Of a DNA stretch of 64,000 bases, positions 31,457 to 39,129 are shown one piece after another. The position numbers and the translations under genes are program-made. The number at the start of each line of letters is the position of its first letter. Positions within the stretch are counted from its first letter, which is position 1. The stretch comes from Streptomyces sp. Isolate_45. GTDB taxonomy: Bacteria > Actinomycetota > Actinomycetes > Streptomycetales > Streptomycetaceae. The notes beneath the pieces are model-generated. The model saw only the letters and a program-made list of their open reading frames with translations, did not search any database and was not told where the DNA came from. Location: positions 79,622 to 143,621 of the forward strand of contig NZ_JANFAK020000003.1 in NCBI RefSeq assembly GCF_024721315.2, given 5' to 3'.

Positions 31457-32806
31457 ATGCCCGATCCCGGGCCTTCCCCCCTGCGGTCGAGCCTGCCCGG
31501 CGCGGCGGCCCGCTTCGGGACCCACGGCCACGGCCGGGGCATCGAAGCCTTCGGCGGCGTACGGCCCACCCCGCCCGAAGCGGCCCCCGTGCCGCCCGAG
31601 GCCCCTGCCCCTCCCGCGGTACCCGTCCCGCCCGTGGTGCCCCTGCCGCCCGTGGTGCCCATCCGGCCCGCGGCACCCGTCGCGCCCGACGGCCCGGCTC
31701 CCGCCGCGGCGGGAGCGCCGCGCCCCGCCCTGGACCGGATCCTGCGGGGTCCCAGCGGCCTGGGCACGGCCGGCCTCTACCTGACCCGGCCGCGCGAGGA
31801 ACCCCCCGCGCCCGCGGACCCTCCAGCCGGCATTCCGATCCCGGGCCTCTACCACCACCCGGTGGCGGAACCCGACCCCGCACGGGTGGAGGAGGTCAGC
31901 CGCCGGATCAAGGCGTGGGCGGTCGACGAGGTCGAGCTGTTCCCCCCGGACTGGGAGGACCAGTTCGACGGGTTCTCGCTCGGCCGGTACATGGTCGCCT
32001 GTCATCCGGACGCCCCCACCGTCGACCACCTGATGATCGCCACCCGACTGATGGCGGCCGAGAACGCGGTCGACGACTACTACTGCGAGGACCACGGAGG
32101 CTCGCCCATCGGCCTCGGTGGACGCCTCCTGCTGGCGCACACCGCACTCGACCCCCTCCACACGACGGCCGAGTACCAACCGGACTGGGCGCGGTCCCTC
32201 CAGTCGGACGCGCCTCGGCGCGCCTACCGCTCGGCCATGGAGTACTTCCTCCAGGAGGCGACCCCTTCGCAGGCCGACCGGTACCGGCACGACATGGCCC
32301 GCCTGCACCTCGGCTACCTCGCCGAGGCCTCCTGGGCCGAGACCGAGTACGTCCCGGAGGTGTGGGAGTACCTCTCGATGCGGCAGTTCAACAACTTCCG
32401 CCCGTGCCCCACCATCACCGACACCGTCGGCGGCTACGAACTGCCGGCGGACCTGCACGCCCAACCGGCGATGCAACGTGTCCTCGCGCTCGCCGGGAAC
32501 GCCACCACCATCGTCAACGACCTGTACTCCTACACCAAGGAGTTGGCGAGCCCCGGCACGCACCTGAACCTGCCCGTGGTGATCGCCGAACGCGAGGACC
32601 GCTCCGTCCGCGACGCCTACCTCAAGGCGGTCGAGGTCCACAACGACCTCATGCACGCCTTCGAGGCCGAGGCCGCCGACCTGGCCGCCGCCTGCCCCGT
32701 CCCGAACGTGCTGCGCTTCCTACGGGGCGTGGCCGTATGGGTCGACGGCAACCACTACTGGCACCGGACCAACACCTACCGCTACAGCCTGCCCGACTTC
32801 TGGTAA
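31457..32806 (+). CDS. 2-methylisoborneol synthase (terpene cyclase)
   Basis: 449 residues. The N-terminal about 115 residues are Pro/Ala-rich and low-complexity (PPVVPLPPVVP repeats), probably disordered and the likely shell-targeting region. The class I terpene synthase domain has the metal motif DDYYCED from Asp206 and the NSE motif NDLYSYTKE from Asn354, with a C-terminal RY-type segment (TYRYSLPDF). It cyclises 2-methyl-geranyl diphosphate to 2-methylisoborneol, the earthy odorant. ATG 31457 has AAGGAG 8 bp upstream. Gene order shell-cyclase-methyltransferase matches SCO7699-SCO7701. Confidence 0.95.
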   Translation: MPDPGPSPLRSSLPGAAARFGTHGHGRGIEAFGGVRPTPPEAAPVPPEAPAPPAVPVPPVVPLPPVVPIRPAAPVAPDGPAPAAAGAPRPALDRILRGPSGLGTAGLYLTRPREEPPAPADPPAGIPIPGLYHHPVAEPDPARVEEVSRRIKAWAVDEVELFPPDWEDQFDGFSLGRYMVACHPDAPTVDHLMIATRLMAAENAVDDYYCEDHGGSPIGLGGRLLLAHTALDPLHTTAEYQPDWARSLQSDAPRRAYRSAMEYFLQEATPSQADRYRHDMARLHLGYLAEASWAETEYVPEVWEYLSMRQFNNFRPCPTITDTVGGYELPADLHAQPAMQRVLALAGNATTIVNDLYSYTKELASPGTHLNLPVVIAEREDRSVRDAYLKAVEVHNDLMHAFEAEAADLAAACPVPNVLRFLRGVAVWVDGNHYWHRTNTYRYSLPDFW

Positions 32807-32820
32807 GGACGGATCCATCT

Positions 32821-33702
32821 GTGACCAACACCGAGCTCACCACCGCGACCCCCTCGGCCTTCATCCCGACCCCGGCGACGCCCTACCAAGGTGACATCGC
32901 CCGCTACTGGGACCACGAGGCCCGGCCGGTGAATCTTCGTCTCGGCGACGTCGACGGGCTCTACCACCACCACTACGGCATCGGCGACGTCGACCACGCG
33001 GCCCTCGGGGACACCGCGGACAGCGAGTACGAGAAGAAGCTGATCGCCGAGCTGCACCGGCTGGAGTCGGCCCAGGCCGATGTCCTGCTGGACCACCTCG
33101 GAACCATCGGACGCGAGGACACCCTCGTCGACGCCGGCTGCGGCCGGGGCGGTTCGTCCGTCATGGCCCACCAGCGCTTCGGATGCAAGGTGGAGGGCGT
33201 CACCCTGTCGGCCAAGCAGGCCGAGTTCGCGAACCGGCGCGCCCAGGAACTGGGCATCGCCGACTCCGTCCGCGCCCGCGTCTGCAACATGCTCGACATG
33301 CCCTTCGAGACGGGGCGGGCCGCGGGCTCGTGGAACAACGAGTCGAGCATGTACGTCGACCTGCACGACCTCTTCGCCGAGCACTCCCGGGTCCTCGCCG
33401 TCGGGGGCCGCTACGTGACCATCACCGGCTGCTGGAACCCCCGCTACGGGCAACCCTCGAAGTGGGTCTCGCAGATCAACGCGCACTTCGAGTGCAACAT
33501 CCACTCGCGCCGTGAATACATGCGGGCGTTGGCCGACAACCGTCTCGTACCGCAGGCCGTCATCGACCTGACCCCGGCGACCCTGCCCTACTGGGAGCTG
33601 CGGGCCACGTCCTCCCTGGTCACCGGGATCGAGGAGGCGTTCATCAACTCGTACAAGGACGGCTCCTTCCAGTACCTGCTGATCGCGGCCGACCGCGTCT
33701 GA
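32821..33702 (+). CDS. Geranyl diphosphate 2-C-methyltransferase
   Basis: 293 residues, the normal length. SAM-binding motif DAGCGRGGS near residue 103, preceded by YHHHYGIGD, and followed by WNNESSMYVDLHDLF, the substrate-site segment of GPP methyltransferases. It adds a methyl group at C2 of geranyl diphosphate, supplying the substrate of the upstream cyclase. GTG 32821 lies 14 bp after the cyclase stop, so the two are co-translated. Upstream reading in the same frame is a Pro/Arg-rich shadow. An 11-bp hairpin follows the gene. Confidence 0.94.
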   Translation: MTNTELTTATPSAFIPTPATPYQGDIARYWDHEARPVNLRLGDVDGLYHHHYGIGDVDHAALGDTADSEYEKKLIAELHRLESAQADVLLDHLGTIGREDTLVDAGCGRGGSSVMAHQRFGCKVEGVTLSAKQAEFANRRAQELGIADSVRARVCNMLDMPFETGRAAGSWNNESSMYVDLHDLFAEHSRVLAVGGRYVTITGCWNPRYGQPSKWVSQINAHFECNIHSRREYMRALADNRLVPQAVIDLTPATLPYWELRATSSLVTGIEEAFINSYKDGSFQYLLIAADRV

Positions 33703-33725
33703 CCCCGACGGACGCCCGATCGGGC

Positions 33726-33756
33726 GGGCCGGGCCCGTATTCCAGGGGCCCGGCCC
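33726..33756 (+). terminator. Hairpin after the 2-methylisoborneol operon
   Basis: GGGCCGGGCCC (33726-33736) pairs perfectly with GGGCCCGGCCC (33746-33756), 9-nt loop, then CTTCC. A strong GC stem without a T-run, typical of Streptomyces terminators, 24 bp after the methyltransferase stop. Confidence 0.7.
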
Positions 33757-33939
33757 TTCCGCACGTCCCGGCCGGCCGGGCGTTTCGGGCCTCGCGGGCC
33801 CGGGCGCCGCGGCGTCGGCCCCGCGCCACCGCCCCGAAGCAATGCGAACGCATCGGAACTGTAGCCTGGTGAGCGGCGCGTGCGCGTCGTGCGGAGCGCG
33901 CGGGACGACGGACACCCGGGAACCAGGAGGCGGCGGGAC

Positions 33940-34587
33940 ATGCCCCGACAGGTGGATCACGCGGGCCGGCGGCGACTGATCGCCGAGGCCGTCTGCGAGC
34001 TGGCCGACGAGCACGGGCTGGAGGGCGTGTCGCTGCGGGACGTCGCCGCCCGCGCGCAGGTGTCGATGGGCGCCGTCCAGCGGTGCTTCCGCACCAAGGA
34101 GGAGATGCTCGTCTTCGCGCTCGGGCACATCGGCGAGCTGATCGGCGAACGCGTCCAGGCCCGTCTCGTCAGGAGCCCCGCCCAGTCGGCCCGTACGGCC
34201 CTGGGCCACGCCGCCACCGAGGTCGCGCTGCTCCGTGAGGAACACCGGGCCGAGGCCAGGGTCTGGCTCGCGTTCGTCGCGCAGGCGGCCGTCAGCGAGG
34301 CGCTCGCCACACCGCTGAGGGCGAACTACGGGGAGCTCCAGGAGGCTTTCGCCCGCCTGATCGCGGAGGCCGACGCGGCCGAGTGCGCGGGAGCGGAGGC
34401 GGACGCGGACGCCGACGCGAAGGCGGGAACGGACGCCCTTCGGCCCGTACCGCTCGACCCGCACCGCGAGGCCCGTACGCTCCTCGCCCTCGCCGACGGC
34501 CTCACCACCCACGTCCTCATCGGCCACCTCGCGGAGTCGCAGGCGCAGGACGTGCTCCACGCCCACCTCCGGCGACTTTGGGAGTAG
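33940..34587 (+). CDS. TetR-family transcriptional regulator
   Basis: 215 residues. N-terminal helix-turn-helix (LIAEAVCELADEHGLEGVSLRDVAARAQVSMGAV...) ending in the TetR hallmark FRTKEEML near residue 55; the C-terminal ligand domain is generic and includes an unusual acidic Ala/Asp stretch (AGAEADADADAKAGTD) near 150. ATG 33940 has AGGAGG 9 bp upstream. Target genes are not evident; it could control the 2-methylisoborneol operon upstream or the RNA/murG unit downstream. No palindromic operator stood out near its start. Confidence 0.85.
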   Translation: MPRQVDHAGRRRLIAEAVCELADEHGLEGVSLRDVAARAQVSMGAVQRCFRTKEEMLVFALGHIGELIGERVQARLVRSPAQSARTALGHAATEVALLREEHRAEARVWLAFVAQAAVSEALATPLRANYGELQEAFARLIAEADAAECAGAEADADADAKAGTDALRPVPLDPHREARTLLALADGLTTHVLIGHLAESQAQDVLHAHLRRLWE

Positions 34588-34607
34588 CCCGCCGGATGCG
34601 CTATGGT
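34578..34607 (+). promoter_or_regulatory. Candidate promoter for the tRNA-like RNA
   Basis: TTGGGA (34578-34583) and TATGGT (34602-34607) with 18-bp spacing resemble a vegetative promoter. Initiation would fall near 34613, giving a leader of about 35 nt that contains the palindrome GCCGTGATCACGGC (34624-34637). The -35 box overlaps the tetR 3' end. Confidence 0.4.
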
Positions 34608-34647
34608 CGATCTTGAGCTCGCCGCCGTGATCACGGCAGGGGCCCAT

Positions 34648-34717
34648 GCGTTGGTGGTCCAAGGAAAGACGCCCCACTTCCCGTGGGGAAATGCAGGTGC
34701 AAGGCCTGCCCAGCGCT
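34648..34717 (+). tRNA. tRNA-Gly(TCC)-like RNA with atypical T-loop
   Basis: A complete cloverleaf can be drawn. Acceptor GCGTTGG (34648-34654) with CCAGCGC (34710-34716), one T-G wobble; D-stem GTC/GAC with A14, A15, GG and A21 in the loop; anticodon stem CCCCA/TGGGG with loop CTTCCCG, T33 and anticodon TCC (34679-34681); variable AAAT; T-stem GCAGG/CCTGC with loop TGCAAGG; discriminator T. Glycine identity elements known from E. coli (G1-C72, C2-G71, G3-C70, C35, C36, U73) are all present, as are the 8-14, 15-48, 54-58 and 19-56 tertiary pairs. Odd: G at position 55 instead of T, C at 37, short variable loop, no encoded CCA. A 17-bp terminator follows. It differs from the normal Streptomyces tRNA-Gly genes I recall, so a pseudogene or a non-translational tRNA are alternatives. 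Confidence 0.65.
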
Positions 34718-34723
34718 CCGATA

Positions 34724-34758
34724 CGAAGGTCCCGACCCCTCAGGGGTCGGGACCTTCG
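34724..34758 (+). terminator. Perfect 17-bp hairpin after the tRNA-like RNA
   Basis: CGAAGGTCCCGACCCCT (34724-34740) pairs perfectly with AGGGGTCGGGACCTTCG (34742-34758) around one central base. It lies 6 nt after the discriminator base, the usual arrangement for Streptomyces stable-RNA genes, and before the murG paralog. Confidence 0.88.
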
Positions 34759-34847
34759 TGCTTGGGCAGCCCCGCCGGCGCGGGTCCGGGAACCCGCGCC
34801 GACCCGCGATCGTAGGACGCGCGTACGAGGCCAGTAGGGTGTGCAGG

Positions 34848-36020
34848 GTGAACACTTCCGCACTCCCGCGTTCCTTCCGGTTGCTCGTGACGGGCGGAGG
34901 GACCGGCGGTCACACGTATCCCGCTCTGACGGCGATCCGGACGCTGCAAGGTCGCCTCGCGGCCCAGGGCGGCACGCTCGACGTCCTGTGGATCGGCACC
35001 GCCGACGGTCTCGAAGCACGCGTCGCCCCGGCCGAGGGAATCGCCTTCAAGACGGTGGCCACGGGCAAGATCCGGCGCTCGGCCAACCCCCTCAAGATGC
35101 TGTCCGCCGCGAACGTCAAGGACATGGCACGCGTGCCCCTCGGCGTGGCCCAGGCCCGCTCCATCGTGTCCGAGTTCGAGCCCGACGTCGTCCTGGCCAC
35201 CGGCGGCTACGTCGCCGTACCGGCAGGCCTCGCCGCGCGCCTCTGCCGCCGCCCGCTCGTCCTCCACGAGCAGACCGTCCGCCTCGGACTGGCCAACCGG
35301 AAGCTGGCGAGCTCCGCGACCCGCATCGCCCTGTCCTCCGAGTCCTCGCTCGACCTGCTCCCCGCCGAGCTGCGCGGCTCCGCCGTCGTCACCGGCAACC
35401 CCGTCCGGCCCGAGGTGCTGACCGGGCACCCCGACAAGGCGGTGTACGCCCTGAACCTCACCGGCTTCGACCGCCGGCTGCCGACCGTCTACGTCACCGG
35501 CGGCGCCCAGGGCGCCCAGCAGATCAACGGGGTCGTCCGGGACGTCCTCCCGTGGCTCCTGGGCCACGCGAACGTGATCCACCAGTGCGGCCCGGCGAAC
35601 GTGGACGAACTCCGCGCGGCCGCCGCCGGCCTGGACCCGGTCCTCGCCGGCCGCTACCACCTCACCGGCTTCGTCGGACCGGAACTGCCCGACGTCCTGG
35701 CGCTTGCCGACATCGTCGTGTCGCGCAGCGGCGCCGGCACGCTGGCCGAGCTGACCGCGCTGGGCAAGCCGGCCGTGTTCGTGCCGCTCGCCACCTCCGC
35801 GGGCAACGAGCAGGCCCACAACGCGCAGCACCTGGCCGACGCGGGCGCGGCCGTCGCCCTGCTCGGGGACGTCACCCCGGAGACCCTCTGGAACGCCCTC
35901 GGCCCGCTCCTGACCGACCCCGCCCGCCGCTCGGCGATGGCGGAGCGCGCACGCGCGCACGGCCGGCCCGACGCCGCGGAGCGGCTCGTCGACGTCCTGC
36001 TGGCGGCCGCCGCGGGCTGA
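34848..36020 (+). CDS. MurG-like UDP-GlcNAc transferase paralog
   Basis: 390 residues, GT28 family, GT-B fold. The N-terminal lipid-acceptor loop GGGTGGHTYPAL, the HEQTVRLGLANRKLAS segment, VVTGNPVRPEV, the YVTGGAQGAQQINGV nucleotide loop and the C-terminal donor site SRSGAGTLAELTALGKP are all present. True MurG adds GlcNAc to lipid I in peptidoglycan synthesis. The gene is not in a division/cell-wall cluster and is longer than usual, so it is probably a paralog with a related glycolipid role. GTG 34848 is chosen; GTG 34839 is close. The preceding 260 bp hold the tRNA-like RNA and its terminator. Confidence 0.85.
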   Translation: MNTSALPRSFRLLVTGGGTGGHTYPALTAIRTLQGRLAAQGGTLDVLWIGTADGLEARVAPAEGIAFKTVATGKIRRSANPLKMLSAANVKDMARVPLGVAQARSIVSEFEPDVVLATGGYVAVPAGLAARLCRRPLVLHEQTVRLGLANRKLASSATRIALSSESSLDLLPAELRGSAVVTGNPVRPEVLTGHPDKAVYALNLTGFDRRLPTVYVTGGAQGAQQINGVVRDVLPWLLGHANVIHQCGPANVDELRAAAAGLDPVLAGRYHLTGFVGPELPDVLALADIVVSRSGAGTLAELTALGKPAVFVPLATSAGNEQAHNAQHLADAGAAVALLGDVTPETLWNALGPLLTDPARRSAMAERARAHGRPDAAERLVDVLLAAAAG

Positions 36021-36186
36021 CCGACCGCACCTCCCGCCCCCATTCCGAGGCCCGTGCCACCGCCCGTGCGGTGACGCGGGCCCCGGCCTTTCACGGCACG
36101 GCCGAAACCCGTGGGCCGCCGAGCGATGAGTTCCGGCGCTCCCGACGGTCAAACCCTCCGACAGCACTCACCCGCAGGAGGACCTC

Positions 36187-37068
36187 ATGACCGCAACCGT
36201 GACCCGCACGCTGGAATCCACGGGCGCCACCATCACGTACGACGTCCACGGCGGGGACGACCGCCCCGAGGGCGGGGCCGGGCCCGCCCTGTTCCTGATC
36301 GGCTCCCCGATGGACGCGGCCGGGTTCGTGAGCCTGGCCTCGCACTTCACCGATCGGACGGTGATCACGTACGACCCGCGGGGCACGGGCCGCAGCGTCC
36401 GTACGGACGGCGCCGCCGAGACGGTGCCCGAGGAGCACGCCGAGGACCTGCGGAGGGTGATCGAGGCGGCCGGCGCGGGGGCCGTCGACGTGTTCGCGAG
36501 CAGCGGTGGCGCCGTCAACGGGCTGGCCCTGGTGGCCCGGCACCCGGAGCTGGTCCGCACCCTCGTCGCGCACGAGCCGCCGTTGGCGCAGGTCCTGCCC
36601 GACCGGGAGGCGGCGCTGGAGGTGTGCGCGGACATCCACGCGACGTACCTGCGCGAGGGCACGGGCCCGGCCATGGCGAAGTTCCTGGTCATGGCCACCC
36701 GGACGGGACGGATCCCGGCGAACTGGCGGGACGAGCCCGCGCCGGACCCGGCCGCCTTCGGCCTGCCCGTCGAGGACGACGGCACGCGCGGCGACCCCCT
36801 GCTGGGACAGAACATGCGCGGCTGCACCTCCTACCGGCCCGACTTCGCCGCGCTCCGGGCCGCGGCCACGCGGATCGTCATCGCGGAGGGCAAGGAGTCG
36901 CAGGGGCAGTTCCCCGCGCGGGCCGCCGCGGGCGCGGCCGACGCGCTGGGCGGCGGGACGGTCCTGTTCCCCAGCCACCACGGCGGCTTCCTCGGCGGCG
37001 AATACGGCCAGCAGGGCGAACCGGAGGCCTTCGCCCTGACCCTCCGCGAGGTCCTCGAACAGGACTGA
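36187..37068 (+). CDS. Alpha/beta hydrolase
   Basis: 293 residues. The core strands ALFLIGSPMDAAGF near 32 and VITYDPRGTGRS near 60, nucleophile elbow FASSGGAVN near 103 (ASSGG in place of GxSxG) and a C-terminal Ser-His-His-Gly-Gly-Phe (SHHGGF) near 262 supply the catalytic His. The AHEPP motif after the nucleophile strand is typical of small-molecule hydrolases and haloperoxidase-like relatives widespread in Streptomyces. Substrate unknown. ATG 36187 has AGGAGG 8 bp upstream. No operon partner is evident. Confidence 0.85.
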   Translation: MTATVTRTLESTGATITYDVHGGDDRPEGGAGPALFLIGSPMDAAGFVSLASHFTDRTVITYDPRGTGRSVRTDGAAETVPEEHAEDLRRVIEAAGAGAVDVFASSGGAVNGLALVARHPELVRTLVAHEPPLAQVLPDREAALEVCADIHATYLREGTGPAMAKFLVMATRTGRIPANWRDEPAPDPAAFGLPVEDDGTRGDPLLGQNMRGCTSYRPDFAALRAAATRIVIAEGKESQGQFPARAAAGAADALGGGTVLFPSHHGGFLGGEYGQQGEPEAFALTLREVLEQD

Positions 37069-37121
37069 CCCGCGGGGGACCGTGGGGCGGCTCCAGAAAC
37101 GCGGTCTGCCAGACTGTGTGC

Positions 37122-37382
37122 ATGACACATGAACAACAGTCCGTGGGCGGGGAGCCCGTGAACCCCGAATCCGCGTCCGACGCGCCCGAGAACCCGGCCG
37201 CCGCGACCGGATTGGCGGTGGGCGTCTCGTGCGGCGTCGCCATCGGACTGCCCCTGGGGCTCCTCGTGTTCGACAACATCGGACTCGGCCTGGCCCTCGG
37301 CCTCGGAATCGGCAGTGCCATCGGCGCAGGCCTCCCGGCCCTGCGGCAATCACGCCGGTCCGGTCCGACGGACGCCGCCTGA
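37122..37382 (+). CDS. Small membrane protein, glycine-rich
   Basis: 86 residues. A polar N-terminus of about 30 residues is followed by two Gly/Ala/Leu-rich membrane segments (GLAVGVSCGVAIGLPLGLLVF and LGLALGLGIGSAIGAGL) and a short basic tail. Repeated GxxxG-type spacing suggests helix packing. Similar small proteins are common in Streptomyces without known function. No clear Shine-Dalgarno before ATG 37122. It ends at a hairpin and is followed by tRNA-Trp on the other strand. Confidence 0.7.
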   Translation: MTHEQQSVGGEPVNPESASDAPENPAAATGLAVGVSCGVAIGLPLGLLVFDNIGLGLALGLGIGSAIGAGLPALRQSRRSGPTDAA

Positions 37383-37410
37383 CCCCGCTCCGCTCCAGCG
37401 GACCGGGGTC
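37381..37410. terminator. Hairpin between the small membrane protein gene and tRNA-Trp
   Basis: GACCCCG (37381-37387) pairs with CGGGGTC (37404-37410), with an inner TCCGCT/AGCGGA stem. It starts at the stop codon and can serve both the plus-strand gene and the minus-strand tRNA. Confidence 0.7.
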
Positions 37411-37426
37411 GGGCGGCGGGAGCGGC

Positions 37427-37500
37427 GGAGCCGGCCGGATTCGAACCGGCGTCCTCACGGTTTTGGAGACCGCGCGCGACGACCGCTGCGCTACGGCTCC
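37427..37500 (-). tRNA. tRNA-Trp (anticodon CCA), atypical
   Basis: 74 nt on the minus strand. Acceptor GGAGCCG/CGGCTCC, D-stem GCGC/GCGC with a 10-nt loop, anticodon stem GCGGT/ACCGT (one G-T) with loop CTCCAAA giving anticodon CCA, 6-nt variable region, T-stem GCCGG/CCGGC with canonical TTCGAAT loop, discriminator G. No CCA is encoded. The base normally between D- and anticodon stems (position 26) appears absent, and the body differs from the tRNA-Trp I recall beside secE/nusG in Streptomyces. It is therefore probably an additional tryptophan tRNA. Confidence 0.85.
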
Positions 37501-37653
37501 GCCCCCGCGCCCATCGTACGTGCGCAGCGCGCCGGCCCCCGGCCGGGCCGCGGCCCCGCTCCCTGGTGCCGCCCCGAGGCAGGGTGCTCCTCGCCCCCTT
37601 CGCGAACCGCCTGCGAGCCTCGGGGCTGCGCCGCCGGGCCGCCGCCACCTCGG

Positions 37654-38514
37654 CTACAGGGCCTGGAGGTTGATCGACCGGTATTCGTCCAGCACGGCGT
37701 AACCGGTGCTGTCGTACAGGCTCATCGCGACCTCGTTGCCGCCGAAGACGTTGAACATCATCGCCTCGTCGCCGCCGTGCCGGGCAGCCCACTCGCCGAC
37801 GGCCATCGCGGCCCTGCCGTAGCCCTTGCCGCGGTGCTCCTCGTACACCTCCAGGGAGAAGCCGAAGGTCACACCCGGCAGGAACGCGTGCTTCACCCAG
37901 CCGGTACCGACCACCTGTCCGTCGGCCTCCATCGCGTAGAAGGCGTGACCGGGGGTCCGGTACCCCTCGGGGAGGTACCGGGCGAAGTCCCGGTCGGACT
38001 TCTTCCGTGCCTGCTCCGCGGTCAGCGCTCCGGCCCGGACGATGTCCTTGATGTACCCGGCCTCCTCGCCGGCGTACCAGGCCGGGTACTCCTCCTCCTT
38101 GAGCGGACGGACCGTCAGACCCGGCGGCAGTTGCGGCCGTTCGGAGGCGGCACGCATGCGTATCTGTTGGCGTACGGGGTAGTCGGCGAACCCTCCCGCT
38201 CCGCCCGTGAGCCGGACCTCCACCCGTCGCGCACCCTGCTCGGCGCACCACCGCTCGGCCCACACGCGCCCCTCCGGCGCCGTCAGGTCGTGGATCCGCC
38301 CCACGGTCGTCCCGTTGTCCTCCGTCACCTCGACCGCGATCCACTCGGAGCCGTCGGTGGCCACCGTCCAGCCGTCGATGTTTTCCACGGTCCGCTCCAG
38401 CAGGCCCCGGGCCAGCGGCTCCGAGCACCCCGCGGCCCGGTAGCTCGCGAGCACCCGCTCCTCGAACCCGCCACGCCATTCGCCCTGGTCGGGCACGATC
38501 TCCATCACGCTCAT
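37654..38514 (-). CDS. GNAT-family N-acetyltransferase (two-domain)
   Basis: 286 residues. The N-terminal half (about 1-140) is a diverged GNAT-like unit (IHDLTAPEGRVWAERWCAEQGA); the C-terminal half is a catalytic GNAT domain with the acetyl-CoA motif VYEEHRGKGYGRAAM (RGKGYG) near residue 222 and FNVFGGNEVAMSLYDSTGY, the motif B tail. It should transfer an acetyl group from acetyl-CoA to an amine; the substrate is not readable. ATG 38514, no strong ribosome-binding site. The gene is monocistronic; the 150 bp to the tRNA gene hold nothing recognisable. Confidence 0.83.
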   Translation of the reverse strand: MSVMEIVPDQGEWRGGFEERVLASYRAAGCSEPLARGLLERTVENIDGWTVATDGSEWIAVEVTEDNGTTVGRIHDLTAPEGRVWAERWCAEQGARRVEVRLTGGAGGFADYPVRQQIRMRAASERPQLPPGLTVRPLKEEEYPAWYAGEEAGYIKDIVRAGALTAEQARKKSDRDFARYLPEGYRTPGHAFYAMEADGQVVGTGWVKHAFLPGVTFGFSLEVYEEHRGKGYGRAAMAVGEWAARHGGDEAMMFNVFGGNEVAMSLYDSTGYAVLDEYRSINLQAL

Positions 38515-38605
38515 CCGACCACCCTACGCAGAGGGCGGGCGCGGGAGCCCCCCAATTCCCGTCGCCCGGGCGGCGGTCGCCACCGTCGCCCCGGCGCGGG
38601 GCCGC

Positions 38606-38866
38606 TCATGATCGGTCTTCGGCCGCGGCTCCCCCCGACCGCCGCACCGAGCCCGCGCACGGTTCCAGGTGGGGGCCGGTGAAGGCGGAACGGAACCGTT
38701 GGTCGTGGGAGACCGCGACGACCGCGCCGGGGAGGGCGGCCGGCGCCCCTTCGAGTTCCTCGACCAGGGCCGGTGACACGTGGTTGGTCGGCTCGTCCGG
38801 GACGAGCAGCCCTGCGGGACGGGTCACGAGCCGCGCCGGCTCCAGCCGCCGCGGCGGGCCACCCCT
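38606..38866 (-). pseudogene. Remnant of an ABC-F ATPase (C-terminal fragment)
   Basis: Minus-strand translation reads RRLEPARLVTRPAGLLVPDEPTNH and then VVAVSHDQRF, which are the end of the signature helix, Walker B and H-loop of the second ATPase domain of an ABC-F ribosome-protection protein. Nothing upstream of RRLEPARL matches: the first domain, linker and second Walker A are gone. It ends at TGA 38606 about 25 residues after the H-loop. Pro substitutions (LVPDEP for LLLDEP) point to decay. It is a truncated, non-functional gene. Confidence 0.75.
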
Positions 38867-38925
38867 CGATGCCGGCCGCTACGATCGGGCCTTCACCCGA
38901 TCCCGGCGGTCCGACGGAGGCACCG

Positions 38926-39129
38926 ATGACACAGGCCCCCGCGCGGACACCCGCCCGTCCCGAGGCCCACCCGGACACCCTCTTCGTCCTCACCCACTTC
39001 AGCCCGCGCCACTCCGACCAGGACGTCCTCGCCTTCTTCCGGGACGAGCGGCCCGAGAACGCACTGCTGTGGGCGCATCCGGACAGCCGGCTCCCCGAAC
39101 AGCACCAGCGCGGCGGTGCGCATGCCTGA
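38926..39129 (+). CDS. Small protein preceding the RNA ligase gene
   Basis: 67 residues. ATG 38926 with GGAGG 6 bp upstream. The central part reads LFVLTHFSPRHSDQDVLAFF and ENALLWAHPDSRL. The LTHFSPR segment recalls the C-terminal end of RNase Z-like metallo-beta-lactamase proteins, but the protein is far too short to be one; it may be a remnant or an independent small partner. Its end overlaps the RNA ligase start by about 14 bp, so the two are translationally coupled. Function unknown. Confidence 0.6.
   Translation: MTQAPARTPARPEAHPDTLFVLTHFSPRHSDQDVLAFFRDERPENALLWAHPDSRLPEQHQRGGAHA

Noticed and set aside
34648..34760. Cobalamin riboswitch or T-box in front of the murG paralog
   Set aside because: GGGGAA...GGTGCAA resembles a cobalamin-riboswitch block and GGTGG recalls a T-box, but no downstream B12-box or specifier stem exists, while all four tRNA stems and tertiary pairs fit.
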